This document shows, piece after piece, positions 46,014 through 54,855 of a DNA stretch of 64,000 nt (positions within the stretch are counted from its first letter, which is position 1; each line of letters begins with the position of its first letter). Source of the stretch: Microcoleus sp. AS-A8 (GTDB taxonomy: Bacteria; Cyanobacteriota; Cyanobacteriia; Cyanobacteriales; Coleofasciculaceae); contig JAMPKV010000004.1 of the NCBI GenBank assembly GCA_039962225.1, positions 186,001 to 250,000 of the forward strand, written 5' to 3'. The notes under the pieces are model-generated. The model ran no database searches. It saw nothing but the letters and a program-made list of their open reading frames with translations, and was not told where the DNA came from. The position numbers and the translations under genes were made by a program.

Positions 46014-47171
46014 ATGAACATCATTAATCGCATCAATGACTGGCTAGAAACTCACTGGGTAACACCGGCCTATGCTGGCTGCCTCTTAGCAGGAATTGCT
46101 CTGTGTTTTTTTGGAGCGGCTAGCAATACAATGGCAGGGTGGCTGTATGTGATTAGCGGTCTGATTTTCGGTCTGCTGGTGGTAGCGGCTGTTCTGCCAG
46201 CGCGATCGCTCAAGTTAATTCAGGTACGGCGATGCCCAATTGCACCCGTCAGTGCAGGCGACGATCTCTGCATTGAATTAGAAATTGAAAATCAAGCTTT
46301 TCATGCCAAATCCCTGTTACAAATTCGGGACGTTTTACAATCCACATTAGGGTTACCAAGGCAGACGCCCGTGGAAGCGATCGCGCCCCAAAGTGTCCAT
46401 CGTTGGGTTGACTACTATCCCACCCAAAAACGCGGTGTCTATCGGTGGCACGAGGTACAGATTAGAACCGCAACACCACTAGGATTATTTTGGTGTCGTC
46501 GTAGTTGGGAAGCACCAGCTAGGGCTATTGTCTATCCCCTGGTGTTACCTCTCACCCATTGCCCCTTAGTGGATGAAATGGGTAGAGAAGATAGTGCCCA
46601 ATTTTATAGCGATCGCCGTTCTCAGTCCGCTACAGAAGACATCACCAGAGGACTGCGTCCCTATCGAGTCGGCGACCCTATCCGCTTGATTCACTGGCGG
46701 ACTAGTGCCCGTTACGGCGCATTACAGGTACGGGAGTTAGAGGTGTTCACGGGTTCTCAAGAAATTATCATCTGTCTGGATAGTTCGACCGTTTGGCGTC
46801 CCGATGACTTTGAACAGGCGGTTATTGCTGCCGTATCGATGTACTTCTATGCGATGCGTAGTCAGTTAAACGTGAAACTTTGGACGCCAAAAACTGGCTT
46901 ATTGCATGGCAACCAAGTGGTTTTAGAGGCTCTTGCTGAAACGACGGCGGGAGAGGAGGCTGAGATAGAGGCTCCATCCAATCTTCCCTTAATTTGGCTT
47001 ACTCAAAATCCCCCTAGCCTCGACACTTTACCTATGGGTAGTCGCTGGATCTTATGGCCTTCAGTTGCATCGGTTTCTGACTCGGAAATTCCAGCGCAAC
47101 GCCGTCATTTAGGTGTGGTTATCGACCCCGCAAAATCTCTACAAAGTCAGCTTCAGCAAGCTTTAAGATAG
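46014..47171 (+). CDS. DUF58 domain protein
   Basis: 385 residues. Two membrane helices at about 18-60 (AGCLLAGIALCFFGAASNTMAG and VISGLIFGLLVVAAVLPA), a beta-rich middle, and the DUF58 core DITRGLRPYRVGDPIRLIHWRTSARYGALQVRELE, followed by a von Willebrand-like start IIICLDSSTVW. DUF58 proteins usually accompany MoxR ATPases and transglutaminase-like proteins; neither is adjacent here. Role unknown, probably envelope-linked. Confidence 0.88.
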   Translation: MNIINRINDWLETHWVTPAYAGCLLAGIALCFFGAASNTMAGWLYVISGLIFGLLVVAAVLPARSLKLIQVRRCPIAPVSAGDDLCIELEIENQAFHAKSLLQIRDVLQSTLGLPRQTPVEAIAPQSVHRWVDYYPTQKRGVYRWHEVQIRTATPLGLFWCRRSWEAPARAIVYPLVLPLTHCPLVDEMGREDSAQFYSDRRSQSATEDITRGLRPYRVGDPIRLIHWRTSARYGALQVRELEVFTGSQEIIICLDSSTVWRPDDFEQAVIAAVSMYFYAMRSQLNVKLWTPKTGLLHGNQVVLEALAETTAGEEAEIEAPSNLPLIWLTQNPPSLDTLPMGSRWILWPSVASVSDSEIPAQRRHLGVVIDPAKSLQSQLQQALR

Positions 47172-47194
47172 ATAAATTAATGCTGATATTCCCC

Positions 47195-47569
47195 TTAAGC
47201 TCCGATTGAAAAATTGCGGTCGGTTTTAGCGGAGTCTTGGCTGATCTGCTTAAAGCGATTCCTCGGCTGTAAACTGATTGAGCGCTTGAGGAGGCAATGG
47301 ATTTTATTTGTAGGATAACGACTTTGAATTCTTTCTTGGGGTCTTTCAACCTTAATCGTTTGCCACCCTTGCTGCTTATAGCGGTTCAACTGATTATTTA
47401 AATGTTCTTCTATATTTTCAATACCACCGGCTAAATTGTGTACACTCGTTACTCCATTTTGGGTGATGAGTAATCTGATATTGTTCCAAGACATTTCCTT
47501 CGAGCTACCGGGATTCATACAACCTTTTGAAGCGGTGAGGTTAAGAGATAGGTACTCAGAATACAGCAT
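47195..47569 (-). CDS. Doubtful small gene with a rhodanese-like stretch
   Basis: 124 residues if read from ATG 47569. The segment NNIRLLITQNGVTSVHNLAGG resembles the C-terminal end of rhodanese domains (hydrophobic helix, Gly, NLAGGI), but the catalytic Cys loop is not present and the C-terminal half is low-complexity basic. It may be a remnant or an unrelated short protein. Confidence 0.35.
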   Translation of the reverse strand: MLYSEYLSLNLTASKGCMNPGSSKEMSWNNIRLLITQNGVTSVHNLAGGIENIEEHLNNQLNRYKQQGWQTIKVERPQERIQSRYPTNKIHCLLKRSISLQPRNRFKQISQDSAKTDRNFSIGA

Positions 47570-47637
47570 GTTTATTCGCTCAATTTGTGCTTGTAAACAT
47601 ATATTAATAAATTTATTTCGCTATCTAACTCCGCCAA

Positions 47638-47654
47638 TACCCTGAAAAAGGGTA
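47638..47654. terminator. Small hairpin TACCCT-GAAAA-AGGGTA
   Basis: Perfect 6-bp stem in the intergenic region; no adjacent U-run, so a terminator role is weakly supported. Confidence 0.3.
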
Positions 47655-47836
47655 CGCCATTATGCTTAGATTTATGAAGATATTTTCTACTTAGAAAAGA
47701 TAAGTTATAAGTCTATGTGAGAGAATTTTATCCTTGAATCAAGGCTTCGTTAGGTAACCCTGACTGAGGCTTTATTCTCGTCTTATATAGGTTGATTGAT
47801 GGGGAGTAGGGGCTTTTCTAATATTCTTTATTCAAT

Positions 47837-47881
47837 AAAAATGCGATCGCTCCTTTGGGTGTGGGGATGCGATCGCTTTTT
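47837..47881 (-). terminator. HIP1-based hairpin downstream of the pentapeptide gene
   Basis: Two GCGATCGC octamers (47843-47850, 47869-47876), flanked outside by an A-run and a T-run, can pair into a stem with an 18-base loop. It lies about 50 bases after the stop of the minus-strand pentapeptide gene and could end transcription in either direction. Confidence 0.5.
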
Positions 47882-47932
47882 CTTCTATGAGGCTAATATG
47901 CTATGAGTGCTGACTCAGAAACCAGGCAAAGG

Positions 47933-48109
47933 TTACTCGTGAGCTGTGCCATCGGGCATAATTGCGCCACTGAGCTTTGCATCTTTCAAGATTGTCCCAT
48001 TGAGGTTTGCATCTTTTAGGTTGGCTTTTTCTAGGTTGGCGTTGGAACTCAAGAATGCAATTCCGCCAAGCATGAGAGCTAACCCAATAAACTTGGTAAA
48101 AAGCTCCAC
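47933..48109 (-). CDS. Mini pentapeptide-repeat protein with one membrane helix
   Basis: 58 residues from GTG 48109. The N-terminal hydrophobic stretch FIGLALMLGGIAFL serves as signal or anchor. It is followed by A(N/K)L-type pentapeptide repeats: ANLEK-ANLKD-ANLNG-TILKD-AKLSG, then AIMPDGTAHE, the usual cyanobacterial ending of such proteins. The frame upstream stays open to 48172 without another start codon. Function unknown; five repeats is too short for a long quadrilateral helix. Confidence 0.75.
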   Translation of the reverse strand: MELFTKFIGLALMLGGIAFLSSNANLEKANLKDANLNGTILKDAKLSGAIMPDGTAHE

Positions 48110-48373
48110 ATGATATTCTTCTTCCTTTTCTGCCTCGAATATTTCTAAAGTGGCAACAACTATCCGTATTTAAACGGAGAGATTGCACGATTTACTTAAG
48201 CTATGCATCATACTTTTCTGGTGTACCCAGGCAGAAATAATCCACCAGTATTTTTTTAGGTTTTTCTCCCCATCCTCCCCCCTCTCCCCATCCCCCTCTC
48301 CTTTCATGTGAGTGTTGGGTAAAAGCATTGCGTTACAATGCAAAAAAATTGTTTACCTGCCGAACCTGACTAA

Positions 48374-48739
48374 ATGAGTACTTCACCAGCCAATAATCTC
48401 TCCAGTGACAAAAACTTGGATGCAATGAGGCATTTTTCTGAAACCTACGCCAAGCGGACTGGTACTTACTTCTGTGTTGACCCTTCCGTGACGGCTGTGG
48501 TGATTGAAGGACTCGCCAAACACAAAGATGAACTTGGCTCTCCCTTGTGCCCGTGCCGTCACTATGAAGACAAACAGGCCGAAGTCAAAGCCGCTTATTG
48601 GAACTGCCCTTGTATCCCTATGCGTGAGCGCAAAGACTGCCACTGTATGCTGTTCTTGACTCCGGATAACGACTTTGCCGGTGAGCAACAAGAGATAAGC
48701 CTAGAAGAAATTTATGCCGTGCGAGAAAGCATGGGCTAA
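48374..48739 (+). CDS. ftrC: Ferredoxin-thioredoxin reductase catalytic (beta) subunit
   Basis: Passes electrons from photosynthetically reduced ferredoxin to thioredoxin. 121 residues. The [4Fe-4S] cluster and active-site cysteines are complete in the family pattern: LCPCRHYEDK (CPC), WNCPCIPMRERKDCHC (CPC and CHC), with a further Cys in TYFCVDPS. ATG 48374. First gene of a co-directional run to lptF/G. The variable (alpha) subunit gene is not in the window. Confidence 0.96.
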   Translation: MSTSPANNLSSDKNLDAMRHFSETYAKRTGTYFCVDPSVTAVVIEGLAKHKDELGSPLCPCRHYEDKQAEVKAAYWNCPCIPMRERKDCHCMLFLTPDNDFAGEQQEISLEEIYAVRESMG

Positions 48740-48837
48740 GTTTCTTTCCATATTCAAGGCTCAATCCCCTGGATTCACCCAGGGGAGTTGACTAAGCCAT
48801 CGGCAATCGCCTATCTACAATCCTCATCTAAAATCCC

Positions 48838-49323
48838 ATGACACCTGTCGCACAACCCTCCTCATTGCCCCCTCAAAACGGGGATAGCAGCGCCTCGAAT
48901 GTTCTTCCTGAAGAATTTTGGCAGGGTGTTGAGCAATTTAACCAACAGGAGTATTACGCCTGTCACGACACCTTAGAAGCATTGTGGATAGAAGCGGTTG
49001 AGCCGCAAAAGCGATTTTACCAAGGGGTTTTGCAAATTGCCGTTGCCTGCCATCATCTGCTTAATCTCAACTGGCGCGGTGCTGTAATTTTGTTAGGTGA
49101 GGGGCTGGGACGCCTGAGGGATTATCAGCCCGACTATGAAGGAATTGATGTTACGAGTTTAATAATCCAGAGTGCCAAACTTTTGCAGGCACTACAGGAG
49201 TCAGGGCAAGAGCAAGTGGCTGATTTTGTCAAGCAGCTAGAAGCCGAGCAGACTGGTGGCTCTAACGAAGTCAGTGAATCAGTGAGCCGTTGGTTGCCAA
49301 AAATTGGGCGGGTTGAGTCTTAA
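48838..49323 (+). CDS. DUF309 domain protein
   Basis: 161 residues. The DUF309 signature is clear: EFWQGVEQFNQQEYYACHDTLEALWIEA (HDxLExxW) and RFYQGVLQIAVACHHLLNLNWRGA. All-helical, soluble, likely a metal- or nucleotide-binding family of unknown function. Lies 98 bases after ftrC on the same strand. Confidence 0.88.
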   Translation: MTPVAQPSSLPPQNGDSSASNVLPEEFWQGVEQFNQQEYYACHDTLEALWIEAVEPQKRFYQGVLQIAVACHHLLNLNWRGAVILLGEGLGRLRDYQPDYEGIDVTSLIIQSAKLLQALQESGQEQVADFVKQLEAEQTGGSNEVSESVSRWLPKIGRVES

Positions 49324-49567
49324 ACACCTGTTGTAAATTGAAAGTGAATCGGTTAGTCGCTTAGGCCGTTAGAACCTTTAACCTTGCAACCTTCAACCAT
49401 GAGCCGAGAAACTTCCGGAGGTGTCTGGTCGTCAAGAGATTTATAGCCTTTTCTCGCAGGAAGCGTTCTTGAACCCACTAACTAGACGACGTGGGCTTTC
49501 GTACTGGATTTCTGTAAACTAGGCACAGCAGCATCACAATCTTTGACCTCAGTTACCCGTAGAACCT

Positions 49568-50047
49568 ATGAAGCCTTCTTTTCGACTCTCTGACAGCTTG
49601 AGGCGACGCTTAGGTTTAATGGTATTGCTTCCAGCTACCTGCCTCGGAGCGATCGCCATTCCCCACCTACAAAACGCCCAAGCTCAAACTGGGGATAGTC
49701 GTGCCATCACCATCCGTTCCGATGTCCAAGAAGCTGACCGAACCACGGAAGTGATTACGGCACGGGGTAACGTCCAAATCGACTACCCAGCCCGACAAAT
49801 TCAGGCAACCGCCGCCCAAGCCCAATTCTTTAATCGCGAACGTCGCATCGTCCTGAGTGGCAACGTGTACGTTTTGCAAAATGGGAATAGTATGCGAGGC
49901 GAGACGATCACCTACTTGATTGATGAGGGTCGTTTTATCGCACTGCCGAAGAGCAACCGACAAGTAGAATCCACATACATTATGTCTGACCCCGACTCTC
50001 TTACATCCCCTGGATCACCGTCCGCGACTTCCCCCAAACCCCGATAA
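49568..50047 (+). CDS. lptA: LptA/OstA-like periplasmic protein
   Basis: 159 residues with a signal peptide (RRRLGLMVLLPATCLGAIAI, cleavage near AQA-QT). The mature part is an OstA-type beta-jellyroll: ITIRSDVQEADRTTEVITAR, GNVQIDYPARQIQATAAQAQ, RRIVLSGNVYVLQNGNSMRG and TYLIDEGRFIAL. LptA bridges the inner- and outer-membrane parts of the lipopolysaccharide transport system. It is directly upstream of lptB, as in many bacteria, separated by a repeat-filled gap. Short Ser/Pro tail. Confidence 0.88.
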   Translation: MKPSFRLSDSLRRRLGLMVLLPATCLGAIAIPHLQNAQAQTGDSRAITIRSDVQEADRTTEVITARGNVQIDYPARQIQATAAQAQFFNRERRIVLSGNVYVLQNGNSMRGETITYLIDEGRFIALPKSNRQVESTYIMSDPDSLTSPGSPSATSPKPR

Positions 50048-50086
50048 TATGCAAGCTCCCCGTCAGCAAGCCAGTGTCTAGGCGGT

Positions 50087-50190
50087 AGGGTTGAAGGTTA
50101 GAACGTTAAAAGTTGAAGGTTAGAACGTTAAACGTTCAAAGTAAGAAAGATAACTTTCAACCTGATAACCTTCAAGCTGATAACCTCCAA
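50087..50190. repeat. STRR in lptA-lptB gap
   Basis: Direct repeats built on GTTGAAGGTTAGAACGTTAAA, followed by the complementary type AACCTTCAAGCTGATAACC, so arms of the cluster can also pair. It fills most of the gap before lptB. Confidence 0.85.
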
Positions 50191-50200
50191 CCCCTAAGAG

Positions 50201-50938
50201 GTGAAATCCTTGAAAATCGTTCTCGAAAATATTCATAAATCCTATGGCAACCGGGCAATTGTTAAACGTGTCAACCTTTCAGTAGCCCAAGGGGAAATAG
50301 TAGGGCTGTTGGGTCCCAATGGTGCAGGAAAAACCACAACCTTTTACATCGCAACCGGTTTAGAAAAACCGAACCAGGGCACTGTTTGGCTCGATAATGT
50401 GGACATCACAGCATTGCCCATCAACCAACGGGCGCATTTAGGGATTGGCTATCTGGCTCAGGAAGCGAGTATTTTCCGTCACCTTAGTGTCCACGACAAT
50501 ATTAAACTCGTCCTAGAACAAACCGGTGTGCCTCGTCACGAGTGGCGCTGGCGGCTGCGTAACCTGCTCTCTGAGTTTCGCCTAGAAAAAGTCGCCCATA
50601 CTCTGGGGAATCAAGTTTCCGGAGGAGAACGGCGTCGCACCGAACTCGCCAGAGCCTTAGCGGCTGGTATGGAAGGCCCCAAATTTTTGTTTTTGGATGA
50701 ACCCTTTGCTGGGGTTGACCCGATTGCCGTGTCGGAGATTCAAAAAATGGTGGCGGGATTGCGCGATCGCCAAATGGGTATTTTAATTACCGACCACAAC
50801 GTTCGAGAAACCCTGGCGATTACCGACCGAGCATACATTATGAGGGATGGACAAATCTTGGCGGCGGGTAGTACCGAAGAACTGTACGCTAACCCCTTAG
50901 TGCGGCAGTACTATCTCGGCGATGAATTTCAACGATAG
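50201..50938 (+). CDS. lptB: Lipopolysaccharide export ATPase LptB
   Basis: ABC ATPase of 245 residues that powers lipopolysaccharide extraction with LptF/G. Walker A GPNGAGKTTTFY, Q-loop YLAQEASIFRHLSVHDN, signature VSGGERRRTELARALA, Walker B FLFLDEPFAGVDPIAV, switch ITDHNVRETL. The LptB-type features (VSGGERRR, ITDHNVRETL) separate it from other ATPases. GTG start 50201; TTG 50210 is an alternative. Confidence 0.94.
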   Translation: MKSLKIVLENIHKSYGNRAIVKRVNLSVAQGEIVGLLGPNGAGKTTTFYIATGLEKPNQGTVWLDNVDITALPINQRAHLGIGYLAQEASIFRHLSVHDNIKLVLEQTGVPRHEWRWRLRNLLSEFRLEKVAHTLGNQVSGGERRRTELARALAAGMEGPKFLFLDEPFAGVDPIAVSEIQKMVAGLRDRQMGILITDHNVRETLAITDRAYIMRDGQILAAGSTEELYANPLVRQYYLGDEFQR

Positions 50939-51199
50939 TATTGGGATTTTATCCTACTATCATTCCTTAGGTTTGACATATAGCAGTTCTCAATTACACG
51001 CCTGTACATCAGAAGAATCAAAGCCTCTCTCCTACAAGCAGAGAGGTCAGAATGTACCCCATCCAATCGAGAATGGCTATAATCTGCCGACTTGGCTTTT
51101 CCGAGTAAGCCGTAAACTTCTATGTGAATTGTTTATGTCCATGGCCTGGTGGTCTACTGGTGTACTAGTAAGACTGACCCCCTGATTTTCCTAGACTCC

Positions 51200-53080
51200 A
51201 TGAAATTAAGTTTTAATCGCCTAATTACACAAGGTTTAAAAACCTGGGAGCGTCATCCAGCCATCCCTTGGGTGCTGTCAATGGCGTGGATACTGTTGAT
51301 AAGCTCCGTCGCCTTCTTTTGGAACTTGGGCAACACTGGCTTATTAGATGAAACAGAGCCATTGTTTGTAGAAGCTTCTCGACAGATGACGGTTACGGGG
51401 GATTGGATTACTCCTTATTTCAACGGAGTGACTCGATTTGATAAGCCGCCACTGATTTATTGGTTTCAGGCGATTAGCTTTCTCACCTTCGGTACCAACG
51501 AATTTACTGCCCGACTCCCTTCCGCACTTGCCGGTTTGGCACTGACGGGTTTTTGCTTCTACACCCTACGATATTTTGGCATTCCTGAACAGGGCTGGAG
51601 ACAAGGGACAAGGGACTGGGCACAAATAGGACAAGGAGATCCAAGGGACAAGGACGTGGCATCACTCCCCGACTCCCCCAATCCCCCCCTCCCCCTCTCC
51701 CAATGGCAATCCTGGCTAGTCGCCAGCCTAGGAGCCGCGATGGTAGCCTTAAACCCCCTAACGTTGTTCTTTGGGCGCACAGGCTACTCCGATATGTTAC
51801 TGAGCTTATGTTTCGCAGGGACGCTGCTGGCTTTCTTTCTGGGCTATGCTCAACCGGAACGACGCAAGGTGCAGGAACGTTGGTATTTGGCCTTCTACGT
51901 CCTGAGTGCTTTGGCTGTATTAACCAAGGGGCCTGTGGGCGTTGTTCTACCCGGATTGATTATCCTTGCCTTCCTGCTTTATGTGGGCAAACTCAGGGAA
52001 ATCCTTGGGGAAATACGTCCCGTGCGGGGTGGTTTGATTTTTCTGGCCATCACCCTGCCCTGGTTTATTCTGGTGACGTTGCATAACGGCGAGGCTTATA
52101 TTAATTCGTTTTTTGGATATCACAATTTTGAACGCTTCACCCGTGTCGTTAATGAGCATGGGGGGCCTTGGTACCAACAAATCTTGGTCATGTTCCTTGG
52201 CTTTATGCCTTGGTCCGTTGCTTTACCCGCCGCCATTGGTCAATTTAAAGTGTTCCAGCGACAGCGTTGGCAAAAATCGCCGCGTTCCACCCATCTGGGA
52301 TTATTTGCCCTGTTTTGGTTCCTGATTGTCTTAGGCTTTTTTACGGTCGCCGTCACTAAATACTTCAGCTACACCCTGCCGTTAATGCCAGCCGCCGCCA
52401 TTCTGCTGGCACTTTGGTGGAGCGATTGCATCGTCCAAGGGCAAATTTTTCATCAAACTGGCAATAATCTCAAACTCACGAGCCTCTTGAGTATTGTGAT
52501 TTTTTCAGCTTTAGCAGGGGCAACTTACTACTGTCCCAACTGGCTCAATGATGACCCCTCCATGCCTAATTTGGGAGTATTGATTGACCAATACCATTTA
52601 AATTGGGTTGGCGCAGTTATTTGGGGAGCCAGTGCGATCGCAGGAATCATTTTACTCCTACGCCGTCAAGCCTACTGGCTGTGGGGAGTCAGCTTTTTGG
52701 GATTTGTGGCCTTCTTAATGTTTGTCATCCTACCCGCCTTAGGCATCGTAGATCTTGAACGCCAACTTCCTTTGCGCCAAATGGCTGAGGCGGCGGTGGA
52801 GGTGGAAGCACCCGGTGAAAAGTTGATGATGATTACAGAGGGATTTGAAAAGCCCAGTCTGGTTTTTTACACACAACGACAGGTGACTTTTGTGCATGAC
52901 TCTTCTCAAGCCATCTCTGAGATCAAGAAGGTACAACAAAAATGGAATACTAACTCTGTACTATTAATCACCACCCGCAAATCTCTAAAGAATACCCGCT
53001 TAAAACCGAACCAGTACCAAGAGATTCGTCAAGCTGGAATTTATCAGTTAGTCCGTGTACCAAGGACCGAGGTTCTCTGA
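51200..53080 (+). CDS. GT39/ArnT-like membrane glycosyltransferase (first of pair)
   Basis: About 626 residues from ATG 51200 with 10-12 membrane helices. The early loop GNTGLLDETEPLFVEASRQM plus FDKPPLIYWFQAISF is the GT-C signature of ArnT-type enzymes that use polyprenyl-phosphate sugars; the acidic DE pair is catalytic. The C-terminal 100 residues are periplasmic. Residues about 134-168 are an insertion in a loop, encoded by purine-rich STRR DNA (GGGACAA type) followed by a C-run, with reading frame preserved. Its stop overlaps the next start (TGATG). Probable modification of lipopolysaccharide or another envelope glycan; target unknown. Confidence 0.88.
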   Translation: MKLSFNRLITQGLKTWERHPAIPWVLSMAWILLISSVAFFWNLGNTGLLDETEPLFVEASRQMTVTGDWITPYFNGVTRFDKPPLIYWFQAISFLTFGTNEFTARLPSALAGLALTGFCFYTLRYFGIPEQGWRQGTRDWAQIGQGDPRDKDVASLPDSPNPPLPLSQWQSWLVASLGAAMVALNPLTLFFGRTGYSDMLLSLCFAGTLLAFFLGYAQPERRKVQERWYLAFYVLSALAVLTKGPVGVVLPGLIILAFLLYVGKLREILGEIRPVRGGLIFLAITLPWFILVTLHNGEAYINSFFGYHNFERFTRVVNEHGGPWYQQILVMFLGFMPWSVALPAAIGQFKVFQRQRWQKSPRSTHLGLFALFWFLIVLGFFTVAVTKYFSYTLPLMPAAAILLALWWSDCIVQGQIFHQTGNNLKLTSLLSIVIFSALAGATYYCPNWLNDDPSMPNLGVLIDQYHLNWVGAVIWGASAIAGIILLLRRQAYWLWGVSFLGFVAFLMFVILPALGIVDLERQLPLRQMAEAAVEVEAPGEKLMMITEGFEKPSLVFYTQRQVTFVHDSSQAISEIKKVQQKWNTNSVLLITTRKSLKNTRLKPNQYQEIRQAGIYQLVRVPRTEVL

Positions 53081-54747
53081 TGCAGAAAGTTCAGAAATGG
53101 TTGGCTCAAAAAGCTAATCAATCCGTACTGTTTTGGATACTTGGGGGACTGCTATTTCGGAGTTTTGTTGCCTTTTGGCTTTACCCCGGCTTTGATGAAG
53201 CCTACTATTATCTTTACAGCATCCACCTGGACTGGAGTTATTTCGATCATCCAGTTTTAGTCGCACTTCTTACAGGTTTAGGCCCTTGGTTGACTGGAGA
53301 GGTATCGCAATTTACGATTCGTCTGGGAACGCTAATTTTATATACCGGTAGCTTGATACTTCTGTATTTAACTAGCGCTAAACTTTTCTCGGAAAAAGCC
53401 GCCAGAATTACATTAGCCATCGCCTCCATTATTCCTATCTTTCAAATTGCCTTTGGCATCTTCACTCTACCCGATGTCCCCCTGATGTTTTTCTGGACAG
53501 CCAGTTTATACTGTGCCGCCCATGAATTTTTCCCCCAACCGCAGCCCCCTCAAAATTACAGCGGATTAGAAGCTGAAGAATCTTCACCCTCAATTCCCTA
53601 CCAACCAAGCTATCGCTTAGCCCTTCTCGGTATCCTTGTCGGTTTAGCCTGTCTTGGCAAATATCACGGTTTTATTTTAGGCTTTGGGCTTTTTGCTTTT
53701 TGTTTAACCAGTTCACGGTATCGTGCTGCATTTCTCTCCGTTTGGGCATGGCAGGGGGTCGCCTTATTTATCCTCACCATTTTTCCCATTTGGTTCTGGA
53801 ATATACAGCATGAGTGGGTATCTTTTGGTTTTCAATTAAATCGGGGAGTGCCACAGCGTGATCTCAATTTCGTCAAGGTAGGACTTGTCTTTTTAGAGGG
53901 TATTGCTTACTTGTTCCCTACCTTCGCGTTGCCGTTGTGGTGGATAAGTTGGCGGTCAGTACAAGAGCAAATTAGACCACTTTTTACGAAGAAATCCTCA
54001 ACAGTATCCGCAGACTTTCGACACAAGCAACTGTTAATTTTATGGGTGTCCTTGCCCCTAACGGTAGGATTTACCTTGATGGGAGCTTACCAGCAAATTT
54101 TACCCGCTTGGCCCATGCCCGGATTTTGGGGACTCACGCTCCTTTTAGGAGAACGTGCTGTTCACTGGCAGCAGCAATCTCGACGTGGGGTACACCGCTG
54201 GCTGAAGAATTCAGGAATTGTAGTGGGTACAGCTTTACTACTAGCTCTGTTGCATGTGACAACGGGAACACTGCAACAAGGAAGTCAATACGCCATACTG
54301 GGAGGGTTCTGGCCTGCTAAAGATGACCCCTCTACACAACTGCTGGATATTCAGCAACTGCGGCGGGGTTTTGCCGAATCCCCTGTCCTGAGTCAGGCGC
54401 TACGGGAGTCTAGTTTTATATTCAGCAATGGCTATTACCTCGCTGCACCCATTGGGATGGCTCTAGTGCCTTTGCAACATACCCCAATTACGGCCTTTAG
54501 TTCGGATATGCGGGGTTTTGCGTTTTGGTCAAAACCTGATCAATGGGTGGGCAAAGACGCGCTGTATGTCACGATTTCCCGCTTTGAACAAGAGAAAGAG
54601 TTAATGGAACGTTATCAAACTTACTTTAGTAGCCTACAGCAGATTGGAACGGTACCCATTCGACGAGGTGGTGAAGTGACAGAAGTCGTTTACGTTTATC
54701 AGGCTAAAAACCTGCTCAAACCTTATCCTCGACCTTATGGTATTTGA
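53080..54747 (+). CDS. GT39-like membrane glycosyltransferase (second of pair)
   Basis: 555 residues, GT-C fold with about 10 membrane helices. The first loop PGFDEAYYYLYSIHLDWSYFDHPVLVALL carries the catalytic Asp-Glu and DHP as in PMT/ArnT relatives. FTLPDVPLMFFW follows. A Pro-rich, likely disordered loop at residues 149-175 separates helices. The C-terminal periplasmic part is short. ATG overlaps the preceding stop, so translation is coupled and the two enzymes are likely made in equal amounts. Substrate unknown. Confidence 0.88.
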   Translation: MQKVQKWLAQKANQSVLFWILGGLLFRSFVAFWLYPGFDEAYYYLYSIHLDWSYFDHPVLVALLTGLGPWLTGEVSQFTIRLGTLILYTGSLILLYLTSAKLFSEKAARITLAIASIIPIFQIAFGIFTLPDVPLMFFWTASLYCAAHEFFPQPQPPQNYSGLEAEESSPSIPYQPSYRLALLGILVGLACLGKYHGFILGFGLFAFCLTSSRYRAAFLSVWAWQGVALFILTIFPIWFWNIQHEWVSFGFQLNRGVPQRDLNFVKVGLVFLEGIAYLFPTFALPLWWISWRSVQEQIRPLFTKKSSTVSADFRHKQLLILWVSLPLTVGFTLMGAYQQILPAWPMPGFWGLTLLLGERAVHWQQQSRRGVHRWLKNSGIVVGTALLLALLHVTTGTLQQGSQYAILGGFWPAKDDPSTQLLDIQQLRRGFAESPVLSQALRESSFIFSNGYYLAAPIGMALVPLQHTPITAFSSDMRGFAFWSKPDQWVGKDALYVTISRFEQEKELMERYQTYFSSLQQIGTVPIRRGGEVTEVVYVYQAKNLLKPYPRPYGI

Positions 54748-54855
54748 TATTTTGCCCTCTCTAAATGCCAGAGTATAATCGCCGGATTGAAAACTTAGGA
54801 TTAATCGGTCGTCACTTCTAAAAAACTATCCCGTGAAGGTTAACCACTGACTGCA

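Larger units (their letters stand above)
47570..47932. other. Intergenic region with two hairpins
   Basis: 363 AT-rich bases with a small hairpin (47638-47654) and a HIP1-based hairpin (47837-47881). No other gene recognised. Confidence 0.6.

Noticed and set aside
47901-48188. 95-codon minus-strand frame MQSLRLNTDSC...
   Set aside because: It is a shifted reading of the pentapeptide-repeat gene; the alternative frame at 47933-48109 gives clean repeats and a membrane helix.
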